Shown here piece by piece: positions 1 through 9,759 of a stretch of 64,000 nt of DNA. The notes under the pieces are model-generated. The model was not told where the DNA came from. It was given only the letters and a program-made list of their open reading frames with translations, and did not search any database. Numbering within the stretch: the first letter of the stretch is position 1; the number at the start of each line of letters is the position of its first letter. Location: contig CAYNMV010000015.1 in NCBI GenBank assembly GCA_964398315.1, positions 6,134-70,133 on the forward strand, given 5' to 3'. A program made the position numbers and the translations under genes. Source of the DNA: JADLCB01 sp964398315. Lineage in GTDB: Bacteria; Planctomycetota; Phycisphaerae; Tepidisphaerales; Tepidisphaeraceae.

Positions 1-1
1 C

Positions 2-196
2 GTGCATGAAGTCCTGCGCCGCCAGGGACTGCTGGCCGGCACCTGGTGCCTGGATGAACACGAATCGCTCGGTCCCGGCCAGGCCGAGGAGCTGACGCGC
101 ATCACCCGGGCCTATCCCCACCTGACCGATGATGCGTTCGTCGCCGCCCGCCGCGCGCAGTGGCTGGCTGACGATCCACCCGCCGCAGACCGGTAA
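2..196 (+). CDS. C-terminal fragment, possibly dihydrodipicolinate synthase family
   Basis: This reading frame is open from the window edge and ends at TAA 194-196, so only about 64 C-terminal residues are visible; the real start lies upstream. The readable part contains the stretches QGLLAGTWCLDEHE, PGQAEEL and AYPHLTDDAFV. From memory this resembles the C-terminal tail of some dihydrodipicolinate synthase / N-acetylneuraminate lyase family proteins, but no catalytic residue is in view, so the family call is tentative. It converges with the next gene on the opposite strand, with about 40 bases between the two stops. Confidence 0.4.
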   Translation: MHEVLRRQGLLAGTWCLDEHESLGPGQAEELTRITRAYPHLTDDAFVAARRAQWLADDPPAADR

Positions 197-235
197 AACG
201 CGCATGAATCAGGCTCGCCCCCAGGCGATCGGCAT

Positions 236-1060
236 TCAGGTGATATCGGCACCGATGAGGAAATGGTCGCTGGCGTACCGGGCCAGGCGATCCTGCTCGA
301 TCCAGGCCGATGCGATGCGCGAGCGCTCGATACCGTGGATAAAGATATAGTCGATCCGCTGGCCGGGGAACTGGGTGGTGTAGGTGCCGGTGGTGTCGGC
401 CAGGTCCGGGGCGACCGCGTGCAGGGTGTCGATGTATCCAGCATCGAGCAGCCGCTGTACAACGCGGCGGGGAATGCCGCCGCCGTTGTCGAGCCAGTCC
501 TGCCGGGTGCGGGGGCTGCACAGAGCCGGGTCGATCTGCTGGGAGGGGGCGTTGGCATTAAAATCGCCGGCCAGGATATGCGGCCGGCCCTGCAAATGGC
601 TGAGCCGGTCAAACATGGCCTGCAACTGCTTCTCGCGCAGTTGCTCGCGCTCTTCGGATGCATGCGCAGCGAAGTGCAGCCCCACAATCGGCCATTCCAC
701 CCCGCCGGGATCGATCACATGCGCCTCGATGAAGGCGTTCATCCAGTGCCCGCTGCGCAGGGCATGATTGATGGTCTGCACCATCGGCCAAGCACTGAGG
801 ATGGCGCCGGCATGGCTGCCTGCGGGGGCATGGATGTAATCCATTTTCAGCCGGCCGGCGATGCGCTGCACAACCGCCGGGTCGTCGGCCTCGACCAGCA
901 CCACCACATCCGGCCGCTGGGCCGCAATTACCTCGGCCAGGGGGTCGGCCCGCCCTTCCCCACCGTTGAGAATGTTGTAACTGACGATCCGCATGAGCAG
1001 GAACATCATGCACCACAGCGCCAGCATTGCAAAGCCGACCGTCGCGCGCCGGGACACCAC
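236..1060 (-). CDS. Endonuclease/exonuclease/phosphatase (EEP) family protein
   Basis: A 274-residue protein with the EEP (DNase I-like) fold: the SYNILNG strand with Asn29, the metal-binding Glu57 in LVEADD, the LHFAAH stretch, the LAGDFNAN motif, then RIDYIF and the terminal SDHFLI with the catalytic His. These are the residues that bind Mg2+ and cleave phosphodiester or phosphomonoester bonds in the family; the substrate cannot be told. The longest start is GTG at 1058-1060, preceded by a purine-rich stretch and giving a short hydrophobic N-terminus (about residues 8-22) that could be a membrane anchor. An ATG at 992-994 (MRIVSYN) would give a cytosolic protein of 252 residues. It is divergent from the M16 peptidase gene, so promoters for both should lie in the 60 bases between them. 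Confidence 0.85.
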   Translation of the reverse strand: MVSRRATVGFAMLALWCMMFLLMRIVSYNILNGGEGRADPLAEVIAAQRPDVVVLVEADDPAVVQRIAGRLKMDYIHAPAGSHAGAILSAWPMVQTINHALRSGHWMNAFIEAHVIDPGGVEWPIVGLHFAAHASEEREQLREKQLQAMFDRLSHLQGRPHILAGDFNANAPSQQIDPALCSPRTRQDWLDNGGGIPRRVVQRLLDAGYIDTLHAVAPDLADTTGTYTTQFPGQRIDYIFIHGIERSRIASAWIEQDRLARYASDHFLIGADIT

Positions 1061-1120
1061 CCGCCTGCGGCAAATTGAGACGCACTTAGCATTTCCTTTC
1101 CCAGCGCCTAGAATCGCGGC

Positions 1121-4081
1121 ATGAGCTCAATGCCTGCTGTCGTTCTCAAGGAAGGTCAGGAACTGCTCGGTTTCCGCGTGGTGCGCATCGTACCGCTGCC
1201 ACGACAGCGATCGGTGGCATACCAGTTGGAGCATCTGAAAACCGGTGCGCGCATCCTGCACCTGCATAACGACGATGCCGAGAACCTCTTCTCCATCACT
1301 TTCCCTACCCCGCCTGCCGATGACACTGGCGTGCCGCATATCCTGGAGCATGCCGTCCTGTCGGGGTCGAAGAAGTTTCCGGTCAAGGACCCGTTCTTCG
1401 AGATGATCAAGCAGTCAATGGCGACTTTTATCAACGCCATGACCGGCTCGGACAGCACGTACTATCCTGTCTGCTCCAACGTGCGGCAGGATTACTTCAA
1501 CCTGGCCGAGGTCTACTGGGATGCGGTCTTCTACCCCAACCTGACTGAACTGACCTTTCTGCGCGAAGGGCATCACCTTGAGCCGGCGGATCGGGCCAAC
1601 CCGACCGGCGAGCTGACCATCCAGGGCATTGTCTACAACGAGATGAAGGGGGCCTTCTCCAGCCCCAATGCGATCGTCGGGCGGGCCAGCTTCCGCGGGC
1701 TGTATCCCGACACCGCCTACGGCAAGGAATCGGGCGGTGATCCGCGCTCAATCCCCGCGCTGACCTATGAGCAGTTCCGTGCGTTCCATGCCCGCTACTA
1801 CCATCCGAGCAACGCCTACATCTTCCTTTACGGCGATATCCCCATCACCGATCACCTGGCATGGCTGCAACCCCGGCTCGATGCCTTTGATCGCCGGCCG
1901 GTGGATGCCTCGATCGACCTCCAGCAGCCCTGGACCGAGCCGCGCGAGAAGACGATCCCCTATCCGGTCAGCCCGCATGATTCGCTGGCCGGCAAGACAT
2001 GGATCACCATCAACTGGCTGACCGGTGATGGCACGGACCCTGAGGAGATCATGGCCTTCAGCGTGATCGAGGCGGTGCTGCTGGGCAACCAGGCCGCCCC
2101 GCTGCGCAAGGCGATCATCGATTCGAAGCTGGGGGCCGACCTGGCCCACAGCGGCTATTACGATGGGCTGAAACAGTCTTCGTTCCACGTGGGCATCAAG
2201 GGCTCCGAGGCCGAGCGCAAAGAGGCCTTCGTCGAGTTGGTGCTGCGCACGCTGCGCGGGATCGTGCAAAGTGGCATCGAGCCCGACCGGGTGGAGGCAG
2301 CGTTCCAGCAGCTCGCCTACTCACACCTGGAGATCGGCAGCAATTATCCGCTGCGCCAACTTGGGGCCGTTAAGCCGCTCTGGCTGCACGGCAAGGATCC
2401 GCTTGACCTGGTGCGCGCTGCCGAGCACCTGGAGAACCTGCGCCAGCGCTACCAGCAGGACCCCCAACTGTTCACCCGGCTGATACAGCAGCGCATCATC
2501 GACAACCCCCACCGCCTGACGATCACCTTCGTGCCCGATCCCAGCCTGGCCGCCAGGCAGGAGCAGAAGGTGCGCGAACATCTCCAGCGCATCCGCGCTG
2601 AGCTGAGCGAGTCTGATCTGCAGCGCATCGCCGAGCAGACGGCGGAGCTGGATCGCCTGGCAGCCACGCCCAACTCGCCCGAGGCACTGGCCACACTGCC
2701 CCGCCTCCAGGTAGCGGACCTGCCCAAGAAGCCGCGCGAGATCCCAACCACGGTCGAGCGCCTCGACCAGGGCACCGAACTGCTGCTCAACGATGTCTTC
2801 GCCAATGGCGTTAACTACCTGATCGTCGATTTTGACCTGTCACACCTGCCCCTGGAGCTGGTGGAGTTCCTGCCCCTGTATGGAGACTGCGTCCGCAAGA
2901 TGGGGGCTGCCGGGCAGAATTACATCCAGATTGCCGAGCGCCTGGCGGCCAAGACCGGCGGCATCAGCTTCACCCCCTACAGCACGACCCATTCCCAGCA
3001 GCCTGAGCACATCCTGCGGCGGGCACAGTTTGCGGTGAAGTTCCTCGATGCCAACACGGACAGCGCCCTGGAGCTGCTGCGTGATCTGATCTTTCAACTG
3101 GACGTGCGCGATCATGACCGGCTGCGCGATGTTCTGCAGCAGTCGGCCGCGGCCCATCGCACCGCCATCGTGGACAACGGCCTGACCCTCGCCCAGCGGC
3201 ACGCCGGGCGCGGGCTGAATGACGAATCGTACATCGCCGCGCTGCTCAGCGGCCTGCCGCAGGTGCGGCTCATCACCCGCCTGGCCGACCACTTCGAGAC
3301 CCAGGCCAGCAGCATCATCCAGCGGCTGGAAGACATCCGCGCCCGCATGCTCAACCGCAATGGAATGACCGTCAGCTTCACCGGCTCGACCAGTGTGGTG
3401 GAGCGCGTGCGGCGGACGATCGAATCATGGGCTCACGACATGCGCGCTGAGCCGATCACCCCAATGCCCATCACCCGCCCGCCGGTGACCGGCACCATGG
3501 AAGGCCTGGCCGGGCCGATGCAGGTCGCGTTCTGTTCGCGCATGATCCCCGCCCCGCATATCAGCGATGCGCGGGCACCCCTGCTGAGCGTGGGGGCACG
3601 GCTGGTAAGCCTCGATTACGTGCTGGATGAAATCCGCTTCAAGGGAACCGCCTACGGCGGCGGCAGCGGATACAGCGGCTCGACCCGCTCGTGGAATTTT
3701 TACAGCTACCGCGATCCCCACGTGAAGCGCACGCTCGAGGTGTTCGACCGCACGATTGACTACGTCCGCCAGGCCGACTGGACCCAGAGCGCGGTCGATC
3801 GCGCCATCATCGGCACCGCCAAGAACGCCGAGCGTCCCATTCGTCCGGCCGAGGCGACCAACCAGGCACTTATTCGCCACCTGATGGGCGAGACGCGCGA
3901 GCTGCGCGAGCGCTTCCACACCGCCCTGCTGTCGGCCACCGCCGAACAGGTCAAGCAGGCAACGCTGGAGCACCTGGAGATGAACTACCCCGCCGGCAGC
4001 ACCTGTGTCGTCTCCAGCCGTGAAAAACTGGCCGAAGCGCCGCTGACGGTGGAGGACATCCTGCTCGACAGCGCAGGATAG
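1121..4081 (+). CDS. M16C family zinc metallopeptidase (presequence protease-like)
   Basis: A 986-residue protein, the usual size of the M16C group (PreP, falcilysin), which encloses unfolded peptides in a two-lobed chamber and degrades them. The inverted zinc motif HxxEH is H73-I-L-E76-H77, and the third ligand is Glu174 in YNEMKGAF. The region around 560-800 looks like the M16C-associated domain, and the C-terminal part keeps the inactive peptidase-like repeat, including a Gly/Ser-rich GTAYGGGSGYSG loop near residue 846 that matches the substrate-binding loop of the family. No signal peptide is visible, so it should act in the cytoplasm on peptides. It is a single gene, divergent from the EEP gene and convergent with the membrane protein that follows. 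Confidence 0.93.
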   Translation: MSSMPAVVLKEGQELLGFRVVRIVPLPRQRSVAYQLEHLKTGARILHLHNDDAENLFSITFPTPPADDTGVPHILEHAVLSGSKKFPVKDPFFEMIKQSMATFINAMTGSDSTYYPVCSNVRQDYFNLAEVYWDAVFYPNLTELTFLREGHHLEPADRANPTGELTIQGIVYNEMKGAFSSPNAIVGRASFRGLYPDTAYGKESGGDPRSIPALTYEQFRAFHARYYHPSNAYIFLYGDIPITDHLAWLQPRLDAFDRRPVDASIDLQQPWTEPREKTIPYPVSPHDSLAGKTWITINWLTGDGTDPEEIMAFSVIEAVLLGNQAAPLRKAIIDSKLGADLAHSGYYDGLKQSSFHVGIKGSEAERKEAFVELVLRTLRGIVQSGIEPDRVEAAFQQLAYSHLEIGSNYPLRQLGAVKPLWLHGKDPLDLVRAAEHLENLRQRYQQDPQLFTRLIQQRIIDNPHRLTITFVPDPSLAARQEQKVREHLQRIRAELSESDLQRIAEQTAELDRLAATPNSPEALATLPRLQVADLPKKPREIPTTVERLDQGTELLLNDVFANGVNYLIVDFDLSHLPLELVEFLPLYGDCVRKMGAAGQNYIQIAERLAAKTGGISFTPYSTTHSQQPEHILRRAQFAVKFLDANTDSALELLRDLIFQLDVRDHDRLRDVLQQSAAAHRTAIVDNGLTLAQRHAGRGLNDESYIAALLSGLPQVRLITRLADHFETQASSIIQRLEDIRARMLNRNGMTVSFTGSTSVVERVRRTIESWAHDMRAEPITPMPITRPPVTGTMEGLAGPMQVAFCSRMIPAPHISDARAPLLSVGARLVSLDYVLDEIRFKGTAYGGGSGYSGSTRSWNFYSYRDPHVKRTLEVFDRTIDYVRQADWTQSAVDRAIIGTAKNAERPIRPAEATNQALIRHLMGETRELRERFHTALLSATAEQVKQATLEHLEMNYPAGSTCVVSSREKLAEAPLTVEDILLDSAG

Positions 4082-4106
4082 GCTGCCATGCGCTCGGGCA
4101 GCGCCA

Positions 4107-4574
4107 TCAGGACCTCCAATACACGTACCAGTGTGTACTGATCCGGTGTGAGGGTCCCCGTCGGAAATTCCCGCACGGGCCGCCGCTGTCGCTCCACGTG
4201 ATGCCAAAGTGGGCATTGTAGAAATTGATGCCATGGGGGCAGATGTAGGGAGGCAGCATGGTGAGAGGCATCACGAGCAGGGTGATCAGCAGCAGTCCCA
4301 GTACCGCCCGCTTGTGCTGCGGTGAGAATGCCCAGCGCGGATCATCGGACTGGCTGTAGATCCTGCGCCCCAGGCAGGCCAGGCCTATGCCGCACCACAA
4401 CAGTAGCCCCGGACCCAGCCAGTGCATGGCCAGCGTGTTATAGAACAGCGCGCTGGCAACAACCCAGACCATGGCGAGCAGGGCGAAGTCAACCATTTGC
4501 CTGCCAAAGGGCACCACGCGCTTCTGAGTCGCAGGAAGATTGCGGCGGTATTCGAGGATGGGAGGCTCGCCCAT
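4107..4574 (-). CDS. Hypothetical membrane protein
   Basis: I do not recognise a family. From ATG 4572-4574 the protein is 155 residues: a short polar head (MGEPPILEYRRN), then three hydrophobic segments at roughly residues 30-48, 50-65 and 86-106, and a tail rich in Gly, Ser and aromatic residues. The frame is open further upstream to 4703, but that part runs through the leader of the divergent SRPBCC gene and has no hydrophobic or domain signal, so I use the inner start. The two-helix pair followed by a third helix suggests a small inner-membrane protein. Confidence 0.6.
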   Translation of the reverse strand: MGEPPILEYRRNLPATQKRVVPFGRQMVDFALLAMVWVVASALFYNTLAMHWLGPGLLLWCGIGLACLGRRIYSQSDDPRWAFSPQHKRAVLGLLLITLLVMPLTMLPPYICPHGINFYNAHFGITWSDSGGPCGNFRRGPSHRISTHWYVYWRS

Positions 4575-4686
4575 GGCTTCATTGTCCGGCTGAAGCTGGT
4601 TCGGAGTCAAAACAAGTCTGCGCAGGCACATGGCTTGCACCTGCTGGATCAGTACGGCCCGGGACGGGTCAGAAGGAGAAGCCATC

Positions 4687-5487
4687 ATGACCATGCGCCC
4701 CACCCACGGCGAACTCAGCCAACCTCAGGCCCCCCATTCCGCTCAATCACAGGAACAATCCGCACAACCGCAATCGTCTTCGGAGCAGCAGACTCAACAG
4801 CACCGACAGAATGTCGGGGAGCGCGAGCGGTGGCTGTCGATGGGAGCGGGGGCACTGATGGCACTGGCGGGGTTGCAGCGGCGGAGCCTGCCGGGCCTGC
4901 TGATGGCCGGCTTGGGCGGGCTGCTGATCAAGCGCGGCGCTACCGGGCAGTGCGAGCTCTATCAGATGCTGGGAATCGATACCGCCGAACCCATGGGCGC
5001 CCGGCCTGAAGATTATTTCGACCATGGCATCCACGTGGCCGAGTCATTCACCATCGCCCGGCCGCCGCAGGAGTTGTATGCCTACTGGCGCAACTTCGAG
5101 AACCTGCCCAGGATCATGCGGCATCTCGAATCGGTTACGGTGATCGATGACAAGCGCTCACACTGGGTGGCCCACGCCCCGACGCTCTACGGCGGGCGGG
5201 TGGAGTGGGAGGCTGAGATCATCAATGATGAACCTGACTACCTGATTGCCTGGCAGTCACTGCCGGGGGCGGATGTTCACAACGCCGGTTCGGTCCGGTT
5301 CATTGACGCCGGCGAGCGCGGGACCGAGGTGAAGGTCGTCATCGAGTATCTCCCGCCTGCCGGCAGGGTGGGCCAGTGGATCGCCAGCCTCACCGGACAG
5401 GAGCCACAGCAGCAGATCCGCGAGGACCTGCAAAACTTCAAGCACCGCATAGAATCCGGCGAGATGCCCCCGACAGAGACGTTGTGA
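4687..5487 (+). CDS. DUF2892 - SRPBCC (cyclase/dehydrase-like) protein
   Basis: A 266-residue protein with three parts. Residues 1-45 are a Gln/Ser-rich disordered head. Residues about 43-95 are a DUF2892-type double hydrophobic hairpin (GAGALMALAGLQ and GLLMAGLGGLLI) with the usual VGERERWLS lead-in. Residues about 115-255 are an SRPBCC/START-type lipid-binding fold (SFTIARPPQELYAYWRNFENLP, then the WQSLPGADVHNAGSVRF core). This arrangement is common in stress-related polyketide cyclase/dehydrase-like proteins of unknown ligand. The ATG at 4687 is preceded by a strong AGAAGGAG ribosome-binding site; an in-frame ATG at 4630 has no such site and reads through sequence with no domain signal. 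Confidence 0.8.
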   Translation: MTMRPTHGELSQPQAPHSAQSQEQSAQPQSSSEQQTQQHRQNVGERERWLSMGAGALMALAGLQRRSLPGLLMAGLGGLLIKRGATGQCELYQMLGIDTAEPMGARPEDYFDHGIHVAESFTIARPPQELYAYWRNFENLPRIMRHLESVTVIDDKRSHWVAHAPTLYGGRVEWEAEIINDEPDYLIAWQSLPGADVHNAGSVRFIDAGERGTEVKVVIEYLPPAGRVGQWIASLTGQEPQQQIREDLQNFKHRIESGEMPPTETL

Positions 5488-5676
5488 GGAAACATTGCGG
5501 CGGAGGGGACGCATTTGCCCGCCTGGAAGAAAAGCGGATGCTGTCATCTTGGGCGTAGTGGTGTAGGGCGGCCGTTTTCCGCCTTTGCCCACAGGCCGCG
5601 GCGTGTTCTCGATGCGCCCCGAACCTGGCAACTCCCATTTGCGCTGCGATGCGGTGCTGCTACAATCGTCCGAATC

Positions 5677-6186
5677 ATGACCGGCGAGAGCGATTTGCCC
5701 ATTACCATCCGCAGCTTCACGCCGCGCGATCAATCGGCGTGCCGCAAGTTGTATGTGGAGGGGCTGATCGGTGGCAAAATCGCCGAAAACGACACCGGGC
5801 TGGACATCGATGACATCCAGGCGGCCTACATGGTTGAGGGGAACCATTTCTGGGTGGCCGAAGACCGGCATCGGTCGATCGTCGGGATGGTCGGGGTGCA
5901 GCATCACGAGGCGGACGCCGCCGAAATTCGCCGCCTGCGCGTGCGCCAGGATGTGCGCCGTCGTGGTATCGGCTCGCGCCTGCTGGAAACAGCCCTGCAT
6001 TTCTGCCAGGAACGCTCCTATCTCAAGGTGGCGCTCGATACCTACATGGAACGCGAGGCGGCCATCAGGCTGTTCGAGAAGTTCCGCTTCCGCCACGAAC
6101 GCAGCAAGAAACTGGCCGAGAAAGAACTGATGTTTTTCTACCTCGACCTGTACCAGAGCGACCGGGCGCCACAGAAGAAAGACTAG
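5677..6186 (+). CDS. GNAT family N-acetyltransferase
   Basis: A 169-residue protein that matches a single GNAT domain. The N-terminus ITIRSFTPRDQSACRKLY is the typical beta1-alpha1 opening, and the acetyl-CoA pyrophosphate loop is visible as RRLRVRQDVRRRGIGSRLL (the R/Q-x-x-G-x-G/A motif). A C-terminal LFEKFRF helix-strand with a terminal aromatic-rich FFYLDLY strand closes the fold. The acceptor substrate cannot be inferred. The frame is open upstream to 5515, but residues before ATG 5677 read as Arg/Pro-rich non-domain sequence, so the later start is preferred. Followed after about 60 bases by the cobalamin adenosyltransferase gene on the same strand. Confidence 0.85.
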   Translation: MTGESDLPITIRSFTPRDQSACRKLYVEGLIGGKIAENDTGLDIDDIQAAYMVEGNHFWVAEDRHRSIVGMVGVQHHEADAAEIRRLRVRQDVRRRGIGSRLLETALHFCQERSYLKVALDTYMEREAAIRLFEKFRFRHERSKKLAEKELMFFYLDLYQSDRAPQKKD

Positions 6187-6248
6187 CGGAGAAGACAGTA
6201 GACAGGATTTAGAAGGAGAGAGGCCTTTTCGGGCTGCTGGCTGCTCCC

Positions 6249-6827
6249 ATGAAGATTTATACCCGCACCGGTGATGATGGCACGACTGGCCTGCTCGGGG
6301 GTGAACGCATCAGCAAGGCAGATTTGCGCGTAGACTGCTACGGCACGCTGGATGAGCTGAATGCCGCCGTCGGGCTGGCACTGGCGCAGTTGCCCCTGGC
6401 CGATGCACCCGGCGCCCACGGCGATCATCCGGTGACAGGATTGCGCGAGCGGCTGGTGCGCGTGCAGAATGAGCTGTTTGTGCTCGGCTCGCATCTGGCG
6501 GCGGCGGACCCCAGGCGGGCCGCTGCCCTGCCGGCAATCGATGCGGCCATGATCGAGCGGCTGGAGCGGGAGATCGACCAGGCCGGGCAGGTGCTCGCAC
6601 CGCTGCGGAATTTCATCCTGCCGGGTGGAACGGTGGCCGCCGCGACCCTGCACCTGGCCCGCACCATCTGCCGCCGGGCCGAGCGCCTGGCGGTGGCCCT
6701 GGCCCAGTCACAGACCGTTGAGCCGAACCTGCTGGCCTACCTCAATCGCCTGGCCGATTGGCTCTTCGTCCAGGCGCGCCATGCCAACCACGCCGAGCAT
6801 GTTGAGGATGTGATGTGGCAGAAATAG
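6249..6827 (+). CDS. ATP:cob(I)alamin adenosyltransferase, PduO type
   Basis: A 192-residue protein that transfers the adenosyl group of ATP to cob(I)alamin to make adenosylcobalamin. The N-terminus MKIYTRTGDDGTTGLLGG is the ATP-binding loop of PduO-type enzymes, followed by RVDCYGTLDELNAAVG, and the later RRAERLAVAL and NRLADWLFVQAR segments hold the conserved Arg, Asn and Asp residues of the active site. Length is normal for the single-domain form. No other cobalamin gene is nearby, so it probably serves recycling of imported or salvaged cofactor. Confidence 0.93.
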   Translation: MKIYTRTGDDGTTGLLGGERISKADLRVDCYGTLDELNAAVGLALAQLPLADAPGAHGDHPVTGLRERLVRVQNELFVLGSHLAAADPRRAAALPAIDAAMIERLEREIDQAGQVLAPLRNFILPGGTVAAATLHLARTICRRAERLAVALAQSQTVEPNLLAYLNRLADWLFVQARHANHAEHVEDVMWQK

Positions 6828-6869
6828 CGGTTGGCAGCCGAAGGGTGCACGCCCAAACATCCACTCCCA

Positions 6870-7661
6870 TCAATAACACGCATCCAGAAATGCCCGTATC
6901 GCGTCGGCGACTTCCTGCGGCTTTTCCATGGGGGTCATGTGGCCAGCACCCGGGATCACCTTAAGCTCGGCCCGCGGGATGGCGGCCTGCATCTTCTCGC
7001 CCACGGCCGGCGGGGTGAGGGAATCGTGCTCGCCGAAGATCAGCAGGGTCGGATCGGCAATATTGGCCAGCTCGGGATTGGAATCATCCCGATCGCGCAT
7101 GGCGGCCAGGGCCCACTCGATCGCCTGCGGCGACTGGCTTTCCATGATGTCGCGCAACTGTTTGACCAGGGCGCTGTCATGGCTCAGCACCGCCGGGGCC
7201 AGCATCTTGGGCATCATCGCGTCGGCCACGTCCTTGGCGCCGCCGGTGCGGGCCATCTCGATCATCTTGTCGCGACCTTGCTTGCCTTCGCTGGTATCGG
7301 CATCGGCCTTGGTATCAACCAGGATGACGGCGTCGAGATCGGTCGGGCAGTTCCTGCACCAGTGCAAGAGGATATACCCCCCCATCGACAGCCCGGCCAC
7401 CGCGGCGGGCAAGGCGTTGATCCGCTGGCACAGGCCGCGCATGTCTTCCACCATCGAATGCATGCTGCTTGGCCGGCTGGCCCGGGATTGGCCAAACCCG
7501 TGCAGGTCAGGCACGATCACGCGGTAGGCTTCGGCCAGGCGATCCGCCACCCCGGCCCAGACACGGCCATCCAGCGGAAAGCCATGCATCAGCACAACCG
7601 GCTTGCCCTGCCCCTTCTCGATGTAGTGGATCGTCGAACCGTTAACAGTTACTTGCGGCAT
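6870..7661 (-). CDS. Alpha/beta hydrolase
   Basis: A 263-residue single-domain alpha/beta hydrolase with no signal peptide. The oxyanion-hole HGFPLDG stretch is at residues 26-32, the nucleophile elbow GLSMGG gives Ser92, the acid is Asp213 in FGEHDSLTP and the catalytic His is His241 in GAGHMTPME. The cap region between about 120 and 195 is small and charged. The profile fits the esterase / 3-oxoadipate enol-lactonase-like branch, but the substrate cannot be read from sequence and no catabolic partner is beside it. It is convergent with the cobalamin adenosyltransferase gene. Confidence 0.88.
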   Translation of the reverse strand: MPQVTVNGSTIHYIEKGQGKPVVLMHGFPLDGRVWAGVADRLAEAYRVIVPDLHGFGQSRASRPSSMHSMVEDMRGLCQRINALPAAVAGLSMGGYILLHWCRNCPTDLDAVILVDTKADADTSEGKQGRDKMIEMARTGGAKDVADAMMPKMLAPAVLSHDSALVKQLRDIMESQSPQAIEWALAAMRDRDDSNPELANIADPTLLIFGEHDSLTPPAVGEKMQAAIPRAELKVIPGAGHMTPMEKPQEVADAIRAFLDACY

Positions 7662-7866
7662 AGGTGCCCATTACAGGAACACCGGCCAGAATCGTCAATG
7701 GGGGTTCTGCCAGGGGCATGGCAGCGCGGGGCAAACCCTCCACGATCGATAACGCATGGCGATGGGTATATGGCGCAGAACGGGATGGTGCCCGTTCACT
7801 TTCACCGCCGCAGGCTCGTCCGGCTTGTCGCCACCGCTGGTGCCCCTACAATGTCGACGACACTCG

Positions 7867-9615
7867 ATGCCCGCGTTTGATGCCGAACAACTGAAGCTGA
7901 CGGACTTCATGGATCTGCCAACCCTCCAGGAGATCCAGGACAGTTTCGCGGCCGTGGCCAATGTCAAGGCGGTGATCACCGATGCCGATGGCAATGTCTT
8001 GACCAGCCCCGCTCCGACGGATGAATTCGTCCGCCGCCAGCGCGCCATTGCCGCCGCCGAGGATGGCGGCCCCGGCTTTCGGACAGATGGGCCGCAGAAG
8101 GAGGGCAAGGAGTATGTCGCCCCCATCACCATCGGCAACCAGCGCCTGGGCACCCTGCGCATGGTGGCCAACCCGCCCGCGCCAGAGGGGATTGACGAAG
8201 CGCGCCTGCAGAAGCTGGGCGAGCAGTTCGGCCTCGATATCCAGCAGATGAAGGCACTGGCCAACCAGCTTATCGGCGGGCATAGCGCCAATCCGGCGGC
8301 CATCCAGTTCCTGTTCCTGCTGGCCAACGCCATCGCCCGGCTGTGCTTCCAGGAATACCAGCTCCGCCGCCGCATCCAGGAACTGACGGCGGTTTACAAA
8401 GTCACCATGATGCTGGCCGATGCCCGCGACCTGCGCAAGGTGCTTCAGCGCACGGTGGAGGTGGTGGCCGAGGTGATGAAAACCAAGGCGGCCTCGATCC
8501 GCCTGATCGACCAGGAAAACGATGAGCTGCGCATTCGCGCGGTCTACAACCTGTCACCGGAATACCTGGGCAAAGGTCCCATCCGCCTGAGCAAGGCCGA
8601 GATCGATCGCGTGGCTCTCAGCGGCAAGGGGTTTGAATACGTCAAGGACATGCGCACCGATCCGCGCGTGCAATACCCCGAGGAAAGCCGCCGCGAAGGG
8701 CTGGTGTCTTTCCTGTCGGTGGGCATGCGCTACAAAGGTCGGCCCATCGGGGTGCTGCGCGTCTACAGCGATACCGAGCGGGCTTTTTCCCAGATGGAGA
8801 TTGACCTGCTCAAGGCGATCGCCGCCCAGGCCGCCGCTGCCATCGAGAATGCCCGTCTCAACGAGGAGGCCCTTGAGAGCGAGGCGCTGGAGCGTCAGGT
8901 GCAGATGGCGGCCGATGTGCAGCAGCGCATGGTGCCGCAGAAGCCGCCGGCCATCGACGGCGTGGAACTGGCCAGCGTCTACGTGCCGTGCTTCGCCCTG
9001 GGAGGCGATTTCTTCGATTTCATCCCCCTGCCGGACAACAACGTCGGCCTGGTGGTTGCCGATGTCTCGGGCAAGGGGGTGCCGGCCTCGCTCATCATGG
9101 CATCGGTGCGTGCCTTCCTGCGGGCGCAGGTGGATAATGTCTACTACCTTTACGAGGTGATGCGGCGGGTGAACCTGATGCTCTGCCGCGACACCAAGCC
9201 CAGCGAGTTCGCCACCTGCTGCTATGGGGTGCTCGACGGCCACACCCGCCGCTTTACCTACTGCAATGCCGGCCATCCTCCGCCGCTGATCCTGCGGCAG
9301 GGCGAGATCATCGAACTGGAAACACAGAACATGGTGCTGGGTGTCTCGCCGGATGAGGAGTTCCGTCAGTCGTTTGTCGACCTGGAGCGTGGCGACTTCG
9401 TCCTGCTTTACACCGATGGCCTGGCCGATGCGATGAACTTCCAGAACCAGACCTATGGCCATGACCGCATCATCGCCGCCATGCGCCATGCCGGCGCCAT
9501 CCCCAACGCCACCGCCGACACCGTCGCCCAGCATCTTCTGTGGGATATGCGGCGATTCGTCGGCCTCACCAAGCGCAGCGACGATGTGACGATGATCGTG
9601 GTACGGGTGAAATAA
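7867..9615 (+). CDS. PocR-domain, GAF-domain and SpoIIE-type serine phosphatase
   Basis: A 582-residue cytoplasmic signalling protein. Residues about 10-165 match the PocR ligand-sensing domain (MDLPTLQEIQDSFAAVANVKAVITD, then a TDEFV and PITIGNQRLG core). Residues about 180-340 are a GAF domain (ILTV-type VGMRYKGRPIGVLRVYS ending AAQAAAAIENARL). Residues about 375-580 are a PP2C/SpoIIE phosphatase with intact metal ligands: GGDFFDFIPL, VVADVSGKGVPASL, YCNAGHPPPL and LLYTDGLADAMN, ending DDVTMIVV. Such enzymes dephosphorylate anti-sigma-factor antagonists in partner-switching systems. ATG 7867 is chosen because upstream sequence in the frame has no domain similarity. The hybrid histidine kinase follows after 144 bases. 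Confidence 0.9.
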   Translation: MPAFDAEQLKLTDFMDLPTLQEIQDSFAAVANVKAVITDADGNVLTSPAPTDEFVRRQRAIAAAEDGGPGFRTDGPQKEGKEYVAPITIGNQRLGTLRMVANPPAPEGIDEARLQKLGEQFGLDIQQMKALANQLIGGHSANPAAIQFLFLLANAIARLCFQEYQLRRRIQELTAVYKVTMMLADARDLRKVLQRTVEVVAEVMKTKAASIRLIDQENDELRIRAVYNLSPEYLGKGPIRLSKAEIDRVALSGKGFEYVKDMRTDPRVQYPEESRREGLVSFLSVGMRYKGRPIGVLRVYSDTERAFSQMEIDLLKAIAAQAAAAIENARLNEEALESEALERQVQMAADVQQRMVPQKPPAIDGVELASVYVPCFALGGDFFDFIPLPDNNVGLVVADVSGKGVPASLIMASVRAFLRAQVDNVYYLYEVMRRVNLMLCRDTKPSEFATCCYGVLDGHTRRFTYCNAGHPPPLILRQGEIIELETQNMVLGVSPDEEFRQSFVDLERGDFVLLYTDGLADAMNFQNQTYGHDRIIAAMRHAGAIPNATADTVAQHLLWDMRRFVGLTKRSDDVTMIVVRVK

Positions 9616-9759
9616 GCGGGTGGCTGGCCGCAGCAGGCAGACAACCGCAGCAGCAGGCGTTCAACTCGCAGCGATGACCGGCGGCTGATTCTTCGGATCA
9701 GGGGAAGCGGACTGAAGGGAATTAGGGTAGAATGAGTCGCCGCGCCCAGGGAGTGAGTC